Source of the DNA: Nissolia schottii
Lineage: Eukaryota; Streptophyta; Magnoliopsida; Fabales; Fabaceae
Assembly (NCBI GenBank): GCA_003254905.1
Contig: QANU01063901.1
Location: forward strand, 62,001 to 126,000
Length of the DNA stretch: 64,000 bases
Direction of reading: 5' to 3'
Of the stretch, positions 1 to 12,424 are shown in pieces; the first letter of the stretch is position 1, and each line of letters begins with the position of its first letter. Under the pieces are notes generated by a model. That model had not been told where the DNA came from and made no database searches. It was given only the letters and a program-made list of their open reading frames with translations. The translations under genes and the position numbers were made by a program.

Positions 1-2962
1 GACGATATTTAAGCCTCAACAGCCCTATAGGCGTTGTGTTTCTGAAACATTCAAGGACTTTCCTGCACCTGCAATAGAACTGATAGAAACCCTCTTGTCC
101 ATAGATCCTGCTGATCGTGGAACTGCAGGATCTGCTTTGAGGAGTGAGGTATGACGTTCTTGAGTTTCTTTTATATTGTTCACCTTTCTTATGCAATGCA
201 AGTTCTATCAGTATGTACAGAGAGGATCTTGGTGTTGGGATAAACATCAGTTTACTTTATTTTCCAAACTTGGTTGCTGGTTCCACTAAAGGTTGCAACC
301 TTGAAATGTTTTTAATGGTCACTTTTAATTTTCTTTCTTCAGTTAAATTCATTTTCTATAAAAACTAAATCATAAAATATAAATAAATTAATCCATGCTC
401 CTGCATTGTCTCTATACTATGTGTGTTACCCTAAGAACATGTTAGTATTTTGTTGATGACATTAACATGGTGGGAAACTAATTTGTATACTGCAAATTGA
501 TGCGCTGATGCATTTATAACTTGGTACTTTTTACTAATTATTTTGTATCACTTGCTCAACTACAGTTTTGCACAGCATTTTTGGTAGTAAAATATCATTT
601 TCAAACATCGGTATTCGTTGCTTATTACTCTCCTTTTGGTGAACTTGCAATTTAGTTCTTCTCTACGAAACCGCTACCTTGTGATCCTTCAATCTTGCCA
701 AAGTACCCTCCTAGCAAAGAATTTGATGCCAAAGTACGGGATGAAGAAGCTAGAAGGTATTTATTTATTTATGTTATTTTTAAGTTTTGGTTTGAAATTG
801 CAGTTGTTGTGCAACTTAAGTATTCCCTAATGTTAAAAAATTGCAGTTCTGCAGGGTGCCTCTGTGTGTGTGTAGATTTACAGATCTTTTCAACCATCAA
901 ACTAAATAATCTCTGCAATTAGTTTTGTTGCACTAAATGCAATTGTTTTGTTCATGGATCTACTTTGGTAATTGGAACATACACATCTTGAGGATTTTGT
1001 TTTATTACAAACCTTCCAAACAGATAACCCCCAAAAAAAATAAAAATTTGAAGAACATAAGTGAGCTGTATGACCGTATCGAATACTTATGAGTTGTCAT
1101 TTCATTATTTTTCTTTTTGAAAATGATTAGCAAATCACTGTCAATATGACTCTTGACTTGAGTGTACATATACGTTGTCAGTAAACCAAGCTGGATTATA
1201 TCTGATTCCTAGAATCAGACTGGGGCTTGGTAATTTTACTCTAATCCTGCACTCCTTGTCTTTGAGTGCTAGCTTGTAATATCTAGTGCTAAAATTTTGC
1301 TGATGGTTTTGATTATGATATTTTCAGGCAAGGAGCGACAGGAAGCAAGGGCCAGAAACATGACCCTGAGAGAAGAGGAGCAAGAGAATCACGAGCCGTT
1401 CCTGCACCTGATGCTAATGCTGAACTGGCTTTGTCAATGCAGGTATGCTTATAAGTAATCTTAATACTTACCCTGCTAGGTCACAGGGGCGTCGATGTTG
1501 CTATCTATGTATTTGCTGACATTAATTAGCCTTTGAAGTGAATGAATGTATATTTTGGATAAACTCTTTCTTTTGTGCCATCAATGATATATGTACATGG
1601 AATTGTAGGAGTTACACAACTCTGAAGATTTATCCCACTAGGTGGGCAGCATCTTAGGAGTGAAACTAAGAAAATAAAATAATAAAGAAAAAAGCAAGAT
1701 AGATTAAGCTTTCTCGGGCATTTATGAATTAATTCTCTGAGGAAGCATTTTTGAATCAACTCTTACTATTTTTTACAACTTGCCAAATCCATGCAATAGT
1801 CAACACTGAAAAAGATGAAAAATTACTATAAACTCTTCTACGGAGTCATGCTTTCTCTTTCGAAAATTGTTACTGCCTATATTCTTTTGTTCTCATGAAT
1901 TACTGAATTTCCTTTGTGTCCCTTTTGGAATATCATCATCCTCCTTGCATTCTGTTCGCTGCACTCATTCATTTTGTTGACGTGTATGTCTTTCTTTTGT
2001 TGAAAATATAAATGTCCTTTTTACAGAAGAGACAAGGTCATGCCAATTCTCAAAGCAGGAGTGAGAAGTTTAACCCTCATCCTGAAGAAGTTGCTTCTGG
2101 ATTTCCCATTGATCCCCCTAGGCCATCACAGGCTGTAGAAGTAAGCGTAGATCGCCAGGTACATCAGCATAAAAGAGCCTCCCATTCGGGTCCGCTGACT
2201 CACCGCACCGCATGGGCTAAAGCCGGGAAGAACCAGGACGACGCTCCAAAGATTTCAATGGGGGGCGGCGACTTGTCAACAATCTCAGGCTTAGTTGCGG
2301 CCAGGAGAAGTTTGTTGTCTGATGATCGCAGAGAAAGGTCAGGATCATCACAAGCAGAGGCTCCGAAACTGATAAGCAGGTTCCCGGGATCCTTCAAGGA
2401 GCCCTCTGAATCGATGGCGCAACAGGACCAGAAGCATCATGTTCATCCTCCTCAAAAGGAAGAAGGGAGAGGCAGCAACAAAGACCCAATTCTTGTAAGT
2501 GGTTGAACTTCTCCCTATTTATGTATTTTGCTGGGATGAATCTTATGTGAAAATTTCACATCGCGGTGTAAGTTTTCACCCTTGATTAGACCTCTCATGT
2601 ATTCTTTTCCGAGGTCCTAACTTCACAATTAATGATGAAAATTTACGCATGACCTGGTTATGTGAAATTCTCACGTGAGAAGATCCATTTCCGTATTTTG
2701 TTGTTTTTTGAACTTGGACCTAATATGTCTCCCGTTTTCTTTCCACATAATGCTGTAGGTTGGTTATGGCTCCAAGGGTGCTAAGATTCACTATTCTGGT
2801 CCATTGCTGGTTCCATCAAGCAATATGGACCAGATGTTGAAAGACCACGACCGCCAAATTCAGGAGGCGGTTAGACGAGCGCGCCTGGACAAGGCGAAAA
2901 TGAGGAGACTCCAAGCTGAAGGGAACCAGATAACCAATTCATTATTCGTTTCTGGTCGTTGA
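1..2962 (+). CDS. CDK-like Ser/Thr protein kinase, 3' part (5' truncated by window)
   Basis: Exons read as 1-148, 656-756, 1328-1442, 2027-2494 and 2759-2962, joined in frame through GT-AG introns; the stop is TGA at 2960-2962. The first exon encodes the end of a kinase domain: the subdomain XI stretch LLSIDPADRGTAGSAL includes its conserved Arg. The next exon carries PLPCDPSILPKYPPSKEFDA and ends in a charged REEARR-like segment. This is typical of the plant CDK-like family around Arabidopsis At1g18670 (IBS1), At1g54610 and At1g74330. The remaining C-terminal tail (about 260 residues) is low-complexity, Ser/Arg/Gln-rich, and ends in a basic helix (AVRRARLDKAKMRRLQ). The catalytic core lies upstream of the window, so activity cannot be judged. 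The family is placed near CDKC/CDK9-like kinases; substrates are poorly known. The assignment rests on recognised motifs, not a database search. Confidence 0.88.
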
Positions 2963-4387
2963 GTAGTAGAGCCCTGATGCATCAATAGGCATCACTAAGA
3001 ATACTTATGATTCTTTTTCTTCTTCTTCTTCTTCCTTTTCCACCTTTTCTTTTAATCTATTTTGCCTGTACAGCGAGTAAGTATCCCTCGCGAAGCGCCT
3101 CCTGTGGCCGTGTTAGGTAACTCTTATAGCCTTAGAAACCTTCCCTTCCACTTTGTCACATCACATGTATTTTGTTTCCACTCACAACTGTAATTTCCAA
3201 TATATGGCATTCTTATGAAGCTTTATATATCATCAGCCTTAAGCTGTAGAACACTGGAGGACCATGTCTTCCTTTATGTTATGATAGAGTAATTATCAAT
3301 GGGAAGATGGCTATGTATGTGCATTCTCCTCTTTTTGTCACTTGTTTCAGTATTGTGTACACGGTTCCCTATGTTTGTGATGTGGTGAATACTTAAATTT
3401 CATAGTGGAATTAACATAAATTTCTTAAGCTTTCGGGTGCATGAAATTGTAGCGACCCTTATAACATACGCCCCCTTACCGACATGCTCTGACCTTGGTG
3501 CCAAACTCACCCAGACTTTTTTGTCTATAAAAAAATAAATCAGTTTGTGTTTATCCTGCTCCTAAAAATAGAAGTATATATAAGGAAAAATTATGTTTAT
3601 TTTTATGATAAAGGAAAAATTATATATGATATAAAGTTACTCTTTTCATTCAACTTTAATTAAATTGATATTTTTAAATAAATGTACATGTATATAATTT
3701 GTATCAAAATATATTAATTTAAAAATATATCAATTGAATAAAAGTGATCTTATCAGAGAGTAAATAGACAAATAGCAGCCACACACTTTTGAAGATTGAA
3801 GTGATTTTAAAAACATATGCTCGTTTGTGCATTTTATGAGGTCCTACCAACCGACCCCAACTCCCACACTTTCTTCAAAATGGGATGAAAGGTGCAGAAG
3901 AAATGTACAAACAACAAACCAATCAAAACAGGCAGATGCATTTATTACAACATACATAGGTTTGTTGCCAATTGCTTCTAACTCATAAAATCGCATATAC
4001 TTCTCATCAATTCGAAGGTTGTGGTCCAAATTAAAACATGGAGGCCCTTTTTTTGTTGGATTATTAAGAATTTCTGCAGTTGGGAAAAAAAAATTTTAAA
4101 ATCCATGAAGTGCTATTCTAAATAAGGTGAATGTCGTAAGCAGTAAGTGCCCCCAATTTTGTCTTTAAATATTTTTAAGTTATTCTTGTTCGTCTCTAAC
4201 CAATTCAGATAGAAGGATTAACGAGAGTAACATTTAAAATGTTCAAAGACTAATTAGATGCTATTTTTTTTTGTTGAGGGCCCATGAAGACACTAGTAAA
4301 AACTTCAAGGACCAGTTAGGCATTCCCCATTCTAAATATGACCATTCGTAATTGTAAATTTTATATCTTTATTTATATATTTAACTT
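2963..4387. other. 3' UTR of the kinase gene and AT-rich intergenic DNA
   Basis: Presumed 3' UTR directly follows the TGA, with a CTT-rich tract at about 3010-3050. A short stretch at 3453-3530 begins TGTAGCGACCC, resembling the sense start of the LTR at 32327-34294, and may be a small LTR relic. The rest is AT-rich, with no gene seen. Confidence 0.45.
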
Positions 4388-6949
4388 GGGTTAATACCTT
4401 ATTTGGTTCTTAGACTTTATCCCTTTGCTTTATTTAGTCTTTCAACTTAAAAAAGTGACACGCTAGTCTTTAGACTTTGCAACCGTTGGAATCATTAGTC
4501 CCTTTGTTCATTAGACCCCTAACAGCCATAGACGTGTTCGTTAACAATGACTTCTTCTCTCTCCTCTCTCCTAGTCAGCCTCAAAACGACGTCGTTTTCA
4601 TGCTCCAAGAACCAATTTGGCCAAAAAAGTCCAAAGACCAACCTGGCCAAAAAAGTCTAGGGACTATTTAGTCCTTGCAACCCCACAATCACCATTTCCT
4701 CCACCTTGACCTTGAGCCCACCACCTACACCACCTTCAGTCCTCCCTCATTTTCATCACCACCACCATACCCTCATTCCTACCATCACCACCACTACTCC
4801 CTCCATCTTGACCTTTAACCCACCACCACCATCACCACTCCCTCTTTCCAATCACCACCTACATCCTCATTTTCATCACCACCATCATCACTCATCCCCC
4901 AAAATAAAACACAAGAAGAAGAGACCATGAAATGCTTATTGTGTTTAATTTTTCTTTTGCAGTATGAGTGAAAGTGGAGGTGGTGGTGGTGGGAATGAAC
5001 ATGTATGTGGTGGCGGTGATGAGAAAGAAGGAGTAGCGGTGGGAATGAGGGTGTGGTGGTGGACTCAAGGTCAAGGTGGAGGAAGTGGTGGCTGTGCAAG
5101 GACTAAATATTCCCTAAACTTTTTTTGTCAGGTTTGTATCGACCCAAAAATCGTTATTGGAACGCAAGAGACTAGTTTCCTTACGAAAGCCTCTTAGGAA
5201 CACTTTAAAAAAATGCACTTTAACTTTAATTAAAAATAAATTAAACTTTCTTTTTCTGAATAAACATAAACTCTTTCACAATGAATATAAATATACACGA
5301 TAAAATACGTGACTGGTCCGAAGATCATGCCTATATACAATTGGAGCATTGTAGACATGACTCGATTACAAAATAAAATAAAACTAACATGTCCTATACG
5401 TAGCTTCACCTCAAGGTGAACTGCCGACTCTTGAATTCTGACGCCATTACACTAACCACAAACTCCATGCACTGCTACTCTGCTTTATAACCTGTAACTG
5501 GAGGGGGGAGGTTAAGGGGTGAGAACTCTGGGAAGAGTCTCAGCGAATGGTCGTCGACACGACAACATGGGACACTTAGAAAACATAACATGCACATATA
5601 ATACATAATATAATAAGAAGCACAAAACATTTATATAATAATAAATAATACATAAAAGCATTTGAAAACATAATTCAGTTAGGAGTTCTCTCGATAGACA
5701 ACTCGAGCATTACGGTTTAGCTGTTCTTGAAATGTCTAGGCTTTACAGTCTTGCCCTAATCTACATGACATGATACATGACACCGAGCATCATAGGTTGC
5801 CATGTCTGCGCTTTACGGTCTTGTCCTAAATCTACATGAATCCTATTCTACTTTACGATTGTACAAGATATAACAGGGTCAACGTAGGCTGTCCTTGACT
5901 TATAGTTCTATCCTAGATATAACTCCTATGAAAACAAGTTAAACATCATCACATGAAATGACATAAACATGATAACATAATACCTTAATTTATAAGTGAT
6001 AGGATAACGTGACTTTAATCATGAATATTCACACACATGCAACATGACATATTTAATGCAATAAAATAGGTGGTTCCATATAGTTCAAAAAAAAGGTTTC
6101 ATGACTTTTTAAAATAGTTTCATAAATATTTCATAAATAAAGAAGGTTTATAAAATAAATCATTATTTTCTTAAATAAGGAAATTCTTAAATAATAAATA
6201 ATAACTAATTTCATAATTACTTAAAATAAAACATTAAGTTCCACCTTCTAGAATTTTATAAACATAAATAAATAAAATAATTCTAAAAATAAATAAATAA
6301 ATATCTTTTAAAATACCTAGAAGGTCTAAAATAGACCATGAAGAAAATCAATCACCTAAAAATGGTTGATCGCTAAGGAGTACTAATTGGGAGCTCCTGA
6401 CACCCTACGTGGAGTCACTGCTTCCTCACTAACTGAAAACGAGAGGACGAAAAGAAATAAAAAGAACTAGAGTGAAAAGTCTCACAAAAGTGGAACTTTT
6501 CAAGTTCTTGAGTGAATTAGCAGGTCTAAACATTTACACAAAGCTTCTATATATAGGAGGGAAGGATACCCCTTTCTATGATGCATCCGACGTGGAACTT
6601 CAAACAATGAGCAGCCGCAGCGCCCTCTTTGCTCTGTGTCGTTGCAGCGCACCAATGTTTCCCTTTTTTTTTTCCTTTCCCTTTTCTAAAGGTCATCGCA
6701 AGGTTGGTCCCTGGATTTTTTTTGGCTAGATTGGTTCCTAAATCATTAAAACGACATCGTTTTGAGGTTGACTAGAAGAGAAGAGAGAGAAAATGTTGCT
6801 ATTAATGGACCCATCAACGATCATTAAGAGTTTGATGGACGAATGGACTAACGAGTCCAACAATTGTAAAGTTCAAAAACTAACGTTTCATTCTTTTAAG
6901 TTCAATGACCAAATTGTTAAAATCCATGGATCAAATAGTCTATTAACCC
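4388..6949. mobile_element. MULE-like long-TIR foldback element, interrupted by a solo LTR
   Basis: The left arm begins GGGTTAATACC at 4388 and the right arm ends with the inverse TATTAACCC at 6949. Flanks are 9-base near-duplicates, ATTTAACTT (4379-4387) and ATTTGACTT (6950-6958), matching the 9 bp target duplication of Mutator-like elements. The arms align well beyond the ends. The left arm (4388 to about 4905) pairs with 4955-5134 plus 6706-6949 once the LTR at 5135-6700 is removed, giving an original element of about 990 bp. Both arms hold an AAAACGAC(G/A)TCGTTTT palindrome and a CCACCA/TGGTGG-rich inner part. No transposase is encoded, so it is non-autonomous. Confidence 0.85.
5135..6700 (-). 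mobile_element. Solo LTR of a Ty3/gypsy-like retrotransposon (family X), 1566 bp
   Basis: It starts TGTATCGACCC on the plus strand, ends ...CATCGCA, and is flanked by a perfect 5 bp duplication AGGTT (5130-5134 and 6701-6705). It is oriented on the minus strand: reverse-complement reading shows a TATA box (CTATATATAG) at about 6548-6558, then a CCACGTAGG block and a 3' end ...GGCTTTCGTAAGGAAACTAG. The same blocks, in the same order, occur in the LTR at 50764-52174, which defines the family. No internal coding domain or second LTR is visible, so this is a solo LTR. It sits inside the right arm of the foldback element. Confidence 0.85.
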
Positions 6950-9074
6950 ATTTGACTTTGAAACAAAATAATTTACTGCTAGGGATGCATTTTCTCTTCT
7001 ACAACCTTGACACAAATTGCACTACAAGTACAAATGGTATTATTATTGAATTTAAGTTTTGATGTATTATATACATGCTTTAATATATTAAAATATGTTT
7101 AGACTTTTAGATAGTACGTGCAAAATCTATTCACTTTTATTAACGTACTATAAAATATAATTAAATATTTGGACAAAACTCTTGTAAATTGAAAGTGCAT
7201 CAAATTAAAATGATGCTCATTTTTCAGTCACATTGTCAAATTATAAAAAATTATTTGACTTTTACAAGCAATTCTCCGTAAAAGATATATTTAATGCTAA
7301 ACAAAAGACAACACAAGCATCAAATTAACAAGCCAACTCAGGAGGTGATGATTTGACATATAGAAGGGACCAAAAAGGAAATGAAAAAAACTAGAAGAAG
7401 AGAAAAGGAAAAAAGATATCAGACTTATATTGTTAGAGAGAAAAATATAAAGTTTATTATAATATGATCTATTATTATTATTTATATTATTACTTTTTCT
7501 TTTCTTGGTGTTATTAATTTTATTTTGATCAAACTAAGCATGACCACACACAATTTTTAGAATAATACAATCACTATCTTCCCAAATGTGACATTAGATA
7601 AACGGACACCAATCCATAACCCCACAAAAAAGGCGTTTTATCTTTGAAATTTTAAAACTTTATACACTGCATCAGATCAATAAATACAAACGCTTTACAC
7701 TATAAGTGTTGTTATCTCCAATTATGCAGTAAGAATGCTAATTTTTTTTTTTTTAAGTAGTGTTATCCCCCCTCACATACATCAAGGGAAATAAAAAATT
7801 TGGTGTTTACACTAAAATTGGTATGCAAATAACATTTTGTATTTTTTTTAAGTGGTGGGTCTAAGTACTTTTAATTTAAAATTTCACTTAATATATTAGA
7901 TAATCATTAAATATTATATAAATTTCCATTTATGTCATTATAAATTAGATTTTGAATTAATTTTGCCTCCATGAGGCGTTACCCACGGCTTCTCTTCGCA
8001 GCCACCACGGCCTTGCTGCCTCCGCTACCTGTACAATGACAATCTGCCTTGGCCTTTTGACAAGGTGATGTTCTCCGTCTTTCAACAATTTTTTTTATGA
8101 TAGTGATCATGTTTTGATGTGAACCATTCGAATCAAACATGTCTCACTATTTGTTGAGTGGTCTCCCCTTCCTTTCGGTTTTGTTAAGTTGAATGCCTAT
8201 GGATAGTTGTTTTGGAGATGGTGGAGTGACTTGATTGCCTCTCAACGCAGACATAATATACCTCTTGAGACTATATCTTTCACTATTTAGAGAATTTGGT
8301 TGGTTAGGAATGAGAAATGCTATGCATGTAATCCAAAATTTGTCAACTATTATACAATTCATTCTCCTAAATTTTTTTTTTCTTATTCTTTATTTTCTCT
8401 CTCTTTTTGCCCAATCTTCTATCATTTTGTTTTCACTTCCATCTTATTCTTTATGAATCTAAGAGTTTTCATTTTTGTTTTTAGCATATTTTTTATTTTT
8501 TGTTTTTCAAAAACTTGTGCATGCTTGTCCAAAAGTTTGTCCATGTCTGGTTAGTTAAAAGTTTGTGTATGTGAGCACAAAAGTTCTTTACTTCGTTTTC
8601 ATTTTCGTTTATATTTTCGTCATATTTTTTTGTTTCTGGTTGTTGAAAAGTTTGTGCACGTCAATTCAAAAGTTCGTGGATGTGCTTTAAAATGTTTGTG
8701 CATAGTAGAGAGTGAGTCCATGCGCTTAGAGTGTAAGCGGGGAGATGGAGAGTGTGACAGTTACTTTTTGTTATTTAGTGTGTTGTAGATCCGGTTTGAT
8801 TTGGTTCCATATTTAAAAATGTTTGAGCATGTACGTAGAAAGTTTGTACATGTATATGCAAAAACTTGTCTACTTGATGTCACTGTATAAACCATGGGTT
8901 GGTAACATGGTTGACAATATTTGAGTTGTATCTCTAGTACTGCTGAACTAGGAATACCGTCATATTTAAAGGCAAAGAGACAACAATACAAGAAGTCTAC
9001 TCATTTAGATTATCTTTGACCGACGAATTTCAATGACATCAAATGAACTTTTCTCTTCTTTAAATGTTTGTTTT
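6950..9074. other. AT-rich intergenic DNA
   Basis: No gene seen. A short GC-richer patch at 7970-8060 could be a relic of something coding but has no recognisable motif. From about 8505 to 8875 the plus strand repeats degenerate forms of AAAGTTTGTGCATG. Confidence 0.5.
8505..8875 (+). repeat. Degenerate dispersed repeat of an AAAGTTTGTGCATG-like motif
   Basis: Variants of AAAAGTTTGTGCATG recur at irregular spacing (about 8508, 8531, 8557, 8646, 8668, 8689, 8816 and 8839). Spacing is not constant, so this is a decayed array. The host element is not recognised. Confidence 0.5.
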
Positions 9075-9500
9075 TATACCGAGGTGATATATTCCTCAAT
9101 CCAATTTGGATCTTGGAGCTTCTCTACGGGTTCGGGATCGTTGGTTCGGGTACCTATAAGGACTCTGACGCTCAAGTTAGTGAGGGTTCAAAGTAGCTAT
9201 GAAATCAAGGGTGGTTGGGTTCTAGGCGTACCTAGTGTGTTGATTAGGTTTAAATACCTGGGTGGTGTCCGTGAATTTCGTTGTTCCGGGAATTTTTCCA
9301 TTGAGTCCACCTTCGAAGATCACGACGCATTGTTCGCTGGGGAAAGGATGTCTCGGGACGAGAATCTCGTTGGCTGGTGAGGGGTCGGGTTGATCCGCAG
9401 ACCTCCGGATGATACTTCAGGATGGTCCTCGGGTCGGGTTTATCCCCAGACTCTCGGGTATGATATTCCAGGATGGGCCTTCATGGCCCAGCCCATAATG
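9075..9500 (-). repeat. 3' LTR of the deleted gypsy element
   Basis: Homologous along its length to 12425-12863, for example GATATATTCCTCA, GACGCTCAAGTTAGT and GGATGGGCCTTC blocks. The outer end reads TA instead of TG, and the inner end lacks the CA, reading CATAATG. The terminal dinucleotides needed for integration are therefore lost at both ends of this copy. Confidence 0.9.
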
Positions 9501-10154
9501 GGCATTTTTTTAAACCCAAATGGCATTACCTTGTAAAAGTAATTGCCTATGGGAGTCATGAATGCAGTCTTTTCTGCGTCGGTATGGTGCATAGGGATTT
9601 GATTGTATCTCGCGTAGGCGTCCAAAAATGTCAAGAATTTGTACCCGGAAGCTGAGTCGACAAGGAGGTCGATGTTCGGGAGGGGATATGTCCTTGAGGC
9701 ACGCTTTGTTGAGATTTGTGTAGTCTACACCCATCCTCCATTTCCTTTCAGGTTTGGGAACCATTACCACATTGGACAACCATGTGGGGTAAATGATTTC
9801 TTCTATGGAGCCTGCTTCTTTTAGTGCCTGCGCTTGTTTCTATACCTCTAGAGCCTTTTCCGGGCTAATTTTTCTCCTTTTCTGTTTCACTGGCTTGGTT
9901 CCAGGTATGATGGTTAGCCTATGCGCCATAAGTGATGGATCAATCCCGGGCATGTCAGACACGGTCCACGCGAATAAGTTTGCGTTCTGGCAAAGAGTGG
10001 TAATAACTTGGTCTTTTGTTTCTTGGGGAAGGTTTTTGTTAATGAAGGTAACCTGTTTAGGGTTAATACCTATCTGAACAGGTTGTAAATCTCCCTCGAG
10101 CTCTGGTCTTTCTCGCTGGGGAGAACTTGTAGTGAAAATTTCAGTCAGCATCAC
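9501..10154 (-). pseudogene. Reverse transcriptase remnant (N-terminal half only)
   Basis: Minus-strand frames contain a pre-RT block with FAWTVSDMPGIDP, then VPKPERKWRMGVDYTNLNKA (finger region) and YNQIPMHHTDAEKTAFMTP ending in MPFGFK. These are consecutive plant gypsy RT blocks. They lie in different frames, so frameshifts separate them. The reading stops at MPFGFK followed at once by the LTR; the YxDD catalytic box is not present. Confidence 0.9.
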
Positions 10155-10193
10155 CTATGATAATCGAGGTTTGTCGTTGTTCTGCGAATAGCT

Positions 10194-10745
10194 TCATGAG
10201 CTCTGTATTTGGGGACTGATATTATAACATCTCCTGGCGGTCGCTTGGTCTCCATGTATCGTGGCTACTTCGTTATACGTAGTCAAAAACTTCATTGTGA
10301 GGGCAACGGTGGATATGACAACATTGATCACGTTCAACATGGGTAGTCCTAAGATGATGTTGTAAGCTGGAGGTTTATCAACGACCAAGAACTTCACATT
10401 TTCTGTTCTCGTGGTAGGTTCGCGTCCTAATGTCAAGTAAAGGGAGACATACCCATCTGGAGTAACTATCTTCCTGAAAAAGCTCACAAGATTCTCTCGG
10501 TAGTGCTCGAGATCTGAATTTTTTAAGCCCAATTGGTCAAAGCAGCTTCTGAAAATAATGTCCGCTGAGCTTCCTTGGTCCAGCAACACTCGTCTAACCT
10601 CAATGTTTACCAGGGTTGCGGAGATCACCATTGGGTCATCGGGCATTGGGGTGGTGTAGGCGAAGTCCTCCCTAGTGAAGGTGATGCCAGGCAGGTTTCT
10701 TGGTCCGCAGAATTTGTGCCCTGCCTCGTTTCCCAGATGTAACAC
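10194..10745 (-). pseudogene. Retropepsin-type aspartic protease domain remnant of the gypsy element
   Basis: The 183-residue minus-strand reading frame contains RRVLLDQGSSADIIF, the active-site block of plant gypsy aspartic proteases (usual form D-x-G-S/T), followed by a typical NVKFLVVDKPPAYNIILG flap/C-terminal block. It overlaps, in another frame, a charged stretch at 10625-10930 likely representing the gag-protease linker. There is no intact polyprotein frame across gag and pol. Confidence 0.85.
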
Positions 10746-10981
10746 CTCTTGGAGATGTCTTTTCCGTGTTGACCTGGTGGACCCCCTCTTGCAGATCCAC
10801 CGGCTATTGTATTGATTACCTTGGTGGTTTCTATTCTCCTATATTCTCTATCCCTTCGGTCATCGGGATAATCTTCTCTCCTATGGTTATCCCTGGAATA
10901 GGTTCTCCTTTCTACATCTTTGGTCTCCATTTTTCTTTTCCTATCTTGTATAACATATCTTTCAAGCTTACCTTTGCAGAC

Positions 10982-12100
10982 CTAGGTTTCTACGTCGTCT
11001 TTCAGATCTACACAGTCTTCTGTATTATGGCCATATGAGTCGTGAAAGGCACAAAACAAAGTGATGTCTGTCCCTGGCCGTAACCGGATTGGTTTTGGCC
11101 TTGGGAACCGGTCTTTATACTGAATCTCTTTATATAGCTGGGTGAGGGATACGGTCAGAGGGGTGTAATTTGTGTATCGTCCCTCCTTCACTACCCACGG
11201 CTGTTCGTTCCATGGTCAGTCCATGTGCGTTAGCTAGTTGAACTTTCTCCTTGGGCCTTCTCCTCCATCTCGGGTTCCGTCGTGGGTAGGGTTGCTTTTT
11301 ATGGCTTGCATCCCCTTTTCTTGGGACAGATACTTTTCAAACCATTCTTGTATCTTTATTAAACTCCGTGAAGGTCTTTTGGACAAGTTCTTTGCGAACG
11401 GGCTCCCTTTTTTGAGCCCATTAGTCAAGCCCATCAACACTGCTTGTGGCTGTAAGTCTTCGACTTGAGTGCATTCTTCGTATAAAGGGCCCATGTATTG
11501 ACAAAGGGATTAGTCTCCTCTCTGTATCACGCCTAAGAGGCTTACTGCCGTCTTAGGTTTTGTTCTCCTTGTAGTGAAGTTAGCCAGGAAACGTTTAGCT
11601 AAGTCATCGAAGCAATGGATGCACTTTGGTGGAAGTACGTTAAACCAAACCAATGCTCCTTTCCTCAGAATTACGGGAAAGGACTTGCATTGGATGGCAT
11701 TGGAGGCTCTATCCAAGATCATCCTGTGACCAAAAGCATCTAAGTGATGTTGAGGGTCTGTAGTTCTGTCATATGGTTCCATGTCAGTTGGAGAACGAAA
11801 TCCATGTGCTGACACTGTATTGAGAATTTCATCAAAGAAAGGATGGTTATCCTTCCCTTTCACCTTCTTTGCTCCTGTGCGGACCTTTTCCACGGTGTGG
11901 GTGTTCACCTTCACGGATGGTTTATACACAGACCTTTGTGCTTCTTCGTTTGTCAATGATTGACTTCGACCATCACCGCGGTTAAGACCGTCGATGTGGC
12001 GTTCTCTCTCACGAGCTTCTAATATGACGTGCTTATGTTTCTTTGCTTCTTTCTCTCCTCTTCTTCTTGGTCTAGTTTCAATAGGTCTGCTTCCAGACAT
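10982..12100 (-). pseudogene. Gag polyprotein remnant of the gypsy element
   Basis: Three minus-strand segments (11510-12100, 11234-11494 and 10982-11191) follow each other in different frames. The first has a basic N-terminal region and the retrotransposon gag core (ALVWFNVLPPKCIHCFDDLA). The second continues gag (FEKYLSQEKGM). The third has a single zinc-knuckle-like block, FCAFHDSYGHNTEDC. Frameshifts break the gene. Confidence 0.85.
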
Positions 12101-12405
12101 ATGATCTTCTCCGCCTGGGTACGGACCACATCAGCTAGGTCGGGGGGAGGAGGCAGATCGGTGTTAATAGGTTGGTCTTGTGGTGGACTTGGTGGTGGAG
12201 GTGGATTTTGTTCGTGGAGAGGTGGACGTGGTACGTGCTCGGGAGGAGGGCGAGGCGGTTGGGAAGGAGGTGCCTAGGTTTCTACAGATACTAATCTATG
12301 GGTTTCCCTGAATGTTGCGACGCGATAGGTTTTTCTGGTGAGTTTGGGAGGCGTGGTGGCAGGGATGCTTCAGGGTCCAAACAAGGTGTGGGATGCCGTG
12401 AAAAG

Positions 12406-12424
12406 TCCCCACAGACGGAGCCAA
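12406..12424 (-). other. Primer binding site-like sequence of the gypsy element
   Basis: Immediately inside the 5' LTR the minus strand reads TTGGCTCCGTCTGTGGGGA, the position and style of a plant gypsy primer binding site. The matching tRNA was not determined. Confidence 0.65.

Noticed and set aside
4706..5197. His/Pro- and Gly-rich reading frames on both strands
   Set aside because: They translate the CCACCA/TGGTGG tracts of the foldback element's arms, not a gene.
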